This document shows positions 6,928-8,487 of a DNA stretch of 8,487 bases, piece after piece. This stretch comes from Leptospiraceae bacterium (GTDB lineage: Bacteria > Spirochaetota > Leptospiria > Leptospirales > Leptonemataceae). Under the pieces are notes generated by a model. The model was not told where the DNA came from. It did no database searches and worked only from the letters and a program-made list of their open reading frames with translations. The stretch covers positions 1-8,487 of the forward strand of contig JAGRNC010000096.1 of the NCBI GenBank assembly GCA_020440935.1, written 5' to 3'. The translations under genes and the position numbers were made by a program. Numbering within the stretch: the first letter of the stretch is position 1; each line of letters begins with the position of its first letter.

Positions 6928-8256
6928 TTATTCGTAACGGGCCACCAGGCAATCCGCATTGCTGGAATCGGAGTACGTGCCGGAAAGTACAACTTTGCCG
7001 TCCGGCTGCAGCACCAGACCTCCTAACTGAAAATCGAAACCGCCCGCGGGCAGGTCTGCGGTGACTATTCCATTGGATCCAAAGCTAGTGTCCAGGCTGC
7101 CATCAGTATTAAAGCGAACCAGCACGAATTGCTGTATTCCGGACACCATGGCGTCGCCCCCCAGAATAATGCGGCCGTCCCATTGCACGACGATGGTCTG
7201 GGCATCGTCTATATCCCCGGCAATGTCAATGGTAACATATCCTCCGTTTCCAAACGAGGAATCTAGACTGCCATCTGCGTTGAGTCGAATTAAGAGTATA
7301 TCGTCGTCCGAATAGCCTGCCGCTAGAAGGCCCCCGCCAAACAGCGGATAGAGCGCATAGATGTTGTCATCCATGCCCAGATCCAGGGTGAATAGTCCAT
7401 CCCCCGAAAAGGATGCATCCAGATTGCCCGACGAATCAAAGGCAGCAATGGCCACAATGTATCCCGACGGTCCGGCGTACGTCGATCCTGCAAGGAGGTA
7501 ACCGCCAGAGTCCCGACGCACAGCAGTATTCAGGTAATCTTCGGAGCTAAAATCGGCCGCGCCCGTGCCCCCCGAACCAAAGCTAGTGTCCAGGCTGCCA
7601 TCGCTCAAATAGCGAACGACCATGAAGTCGGTGGATTCTACGATCATTTGCGTCGCGGCCACAACAAAGCTACCGTCGATGTTCGGAAAGATCCTGACCC
7701 CACCTTCGCCAATCGAATCAACAAAATAGCTATTTCCACTGAATGAGTAGATTGGATTGCCGTTCGCGTCGAAGTAGGCCACGCCCAACCCGCCGGCTTC
7801 ACCAACCATGTAAATGTTTCCAAAAAAATCGAAAGAGGCGGAAAGACCCAAATCCGGACCACCACTCAAATCGACCGATGCCAATCCGGAATTTCCGAAG
7901 GAAGTATCCAGGGTTCCAGTAGGAGTTAATCGAAACAGTGTGAAGTCCGGAGAGCTTCCGGAATCGTAGGTTCCGCCGGTCAGGAAGCTACCATCGCCGC
8001 TCTGTAGCAAATAATCGCAAAAATCGTCTCGACTCGCACCGGATGGGTCCAGGGAAATATAGCCACCGCTACCAAAGGTGAGGTCCAGGGTACCCCTGGC
8101 CGATGGTGGAATCAGGGCCAGTACTCCGAGCAGATTGTTTAGAGGATCGTTGGAATCGTCATCCTTCCAGGGGCCCTGACCCAGAGCAGGATGCAAATAG
8201 CAGGAAGAAAGATGGAGCAGACAGAAGCAGACTAGAAATAGTAGAAAACGTCGCAT
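6928..8256 (-). CDS. Lipoprotein with seven delta-60 repeats, probable seven-bladed beta-propeller
   Basis: A 442-residue exported protein. From ATG 8256 it begins MRRFLLFLVCFCLLHLSSC, a compact lipoprotein signal peptide with lipobox LSSC and lipidated Cys19. A short Asp/Asn-rich linker (DDDSNDPLNNLL) follows, of a kind seen in leptospiral lipoproteins. Residues 55-442 consist of seven repeats of 52-59 residues, each opening with a form of GSLDTSFGSGG and ending in a strand like FxLVRxNxD: 55-113, 114-165, 166-219, 220-276, 277-328, 329-385 and 386-442. This is the delta-60 repeat family. Seven such units suggest one closed beta-propeller with no other domain. The third repeat is the most diverged (GNPIYSFSGN). 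The ligand or partner is unknown; a surface or periplasmic binding role is likely. A TTG at 8289 is an alternative start with a better ribosome site, but it would add 11 residues before the signal peptide. Confidence 0.85.
   Translation of the reverse strand: MRRFLLFLVCFCLLHLSSCYLHPALGQGPWKDDDSNDPLNNLLGVLALIPPSARGTLDLTFGSGGYISLDPSGASRDDFCDYLLQSGDGSFLTGGTYDSGSSPDFTLFRLTPTGTLDTSFGNSGLASVDLSGGPDLGLSASFDFFGNIYMVGEAGGLGVAYFDANGNPIYSFSGNSYFVDSIGEGGVRIFPNIDGSFVVAATQMIVESTDFMVVRYLSDGSLDTSFGSGGTGAADFSSEDYLNTAVRRDSGGYLLAGSTYAGPSGYIVAIAAFDSSGNLDASFSGDGLFTLDLGMDDNIYALYPLFGGGLLAAGYSDDDILLIRLNADGSLDSSFGNGGYVTIDIAGDIDDAQTIVVQWDGRIILGGDAMVSGIQQFVLVRFNTDGSLDTSFGSNGIVTADLPAGGFDFQLGGLVLQPDGKVVLSGTYSDSSNADCLVARYE
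6931..8094 (-). repeat. Seven in-frame coding repeats of 156-177 bases
   Basis: These are the DNA repeats behind the delta-60 units. Most have drifted, but one 26-base stretch coding for DGSLDTSFG is identical at 7079-7104 (repeat 7) and 7577-7602 (repeat 4). Such a stretch points to recent duplication or gene conversion between these two units, or strong codon constraint. The repeats could allow changes in copy number by recombination. Confidence 0.75.
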
Positions 8257-8289
8257 GGAGAAACCGCACAGAGGAAAATAGAGGGCCAA

Positions 8290-8487
8290 TTCAGTAATTG
8301 TCCTCCAGTAGTGACGTCCACAAAAATAAACGATTTTACCTGCCCCGATCGAACGTTACCGCGCCCGGGTATTTCGCAGGTTCCTGAACAATTCGTTTCG
8401 CCTGCATGCCTCCGCAAGAATCCGGCCCTTTGATTCTATGGACCGCTGGTCTGAGCGACGCGTTCCCGGGGCCAGGGCTCGAGGCGC
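8290..8487. other. Right-end region without a supported gene
   Basis: These 198 bases presumably hold the promoter of the minus-strand lipoprotein gene. A TAAAAT hexamer (minus strand, plus-strand 8333-8338) could be a -10 element, but no convincing -35 lies at the right distance. A short plus-strand frame from ATG 8437 stays open to the window end, only 17 codons and without a ribosome site, so it is not called. Confidence 0.4.
8301..8306 (-). promoter_or_regulatory. Shine-Dalgarno-like site upstream of the delta-60 lipoprotein gene
   Basis: On the minus strand this reads GGAGGA, the best ribosome site upstream of the lipoprotein gene. It lies 11 bases before a TTG at 8289 that is in frame with the gene, and 44 bases before the ATG at 8256, which itself has no visible site. 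It therefore favours TTG on ribosome-site grounds, against the signal-peptide logic that favours ATG. Confidence 0.4.

Noticed and set aside
8437..8487. A plus-strand gene starting at ATG 8437 and running out of the window.
   Set aside because: Only 17 codons are visible, there is no ribosome site, and the product matches nothing I recognise.

Overview
The window looks like chromosomal DNA of a spirochaete of the order Leptospirales. Base composition is moderate to GC-rich, so something near Leptonema fits better than AT-rich Leptospira. This is inferred from three things: a phoH / 7TM-HD / ybeY cluster, repeated use of TTG start codons, and a secreted protein that could be the leptospiral flagellar sheath protein FcpA. 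No rRNA, tRNA, CRISPR array or mobile element was found.

Forward-strand half (1-5228). The 3' end of aspS (aspartyl-tRNA synthetase) enters from the left. After a 113-base gap comes a tight run of three genes: a PhoH-family ATPase (337-1386), a PgpH-type 7TM-HD phosphohydrolase that probably cleaves c-di-AMP (1387-3780), and the endoribonuclease YbeY (3784-4266). All three start with TTG. The first two abut with no gap, and only three bases separate the second from the third. The combination of PhoH, PgpH and YbeY also occurs in Firmicutes and links RNA/ribosome maturation to membrane nucleotide signalling. A fourth gene, 38 bases further on (4305-5228), encodes a 307-residue exported or membrane-anchored protein, tentatively compared with FcpA.

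Convergent gap (5229-5374). It holds a degenerate tandem array with a 14-bp period, about five recognisable units followed by two units of a second type. It is not coding in any consistent frame.

Reverse-strand half (8256-5375, read right to left). A secreted lipoprotein carries seven delta-60 repeats and probably folds as a seven-bladed beta-propeller. Then come a NOX/ferric-reductase-like membrane flavohaem oxidoreductase and a small secreted cytochrome b5-like protein. The last two genes overlap by 7 bases (ATGGTAG) and look translationally coupled. Together they suggest a route carrying electrons from cytoplasmic NAD(P)H through FAD and two membrane haems to a periplasmic b-type haem. This pairing is the most interesting system in the window.

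The last ~200 bases (8290-8487) contain no gene I can support.
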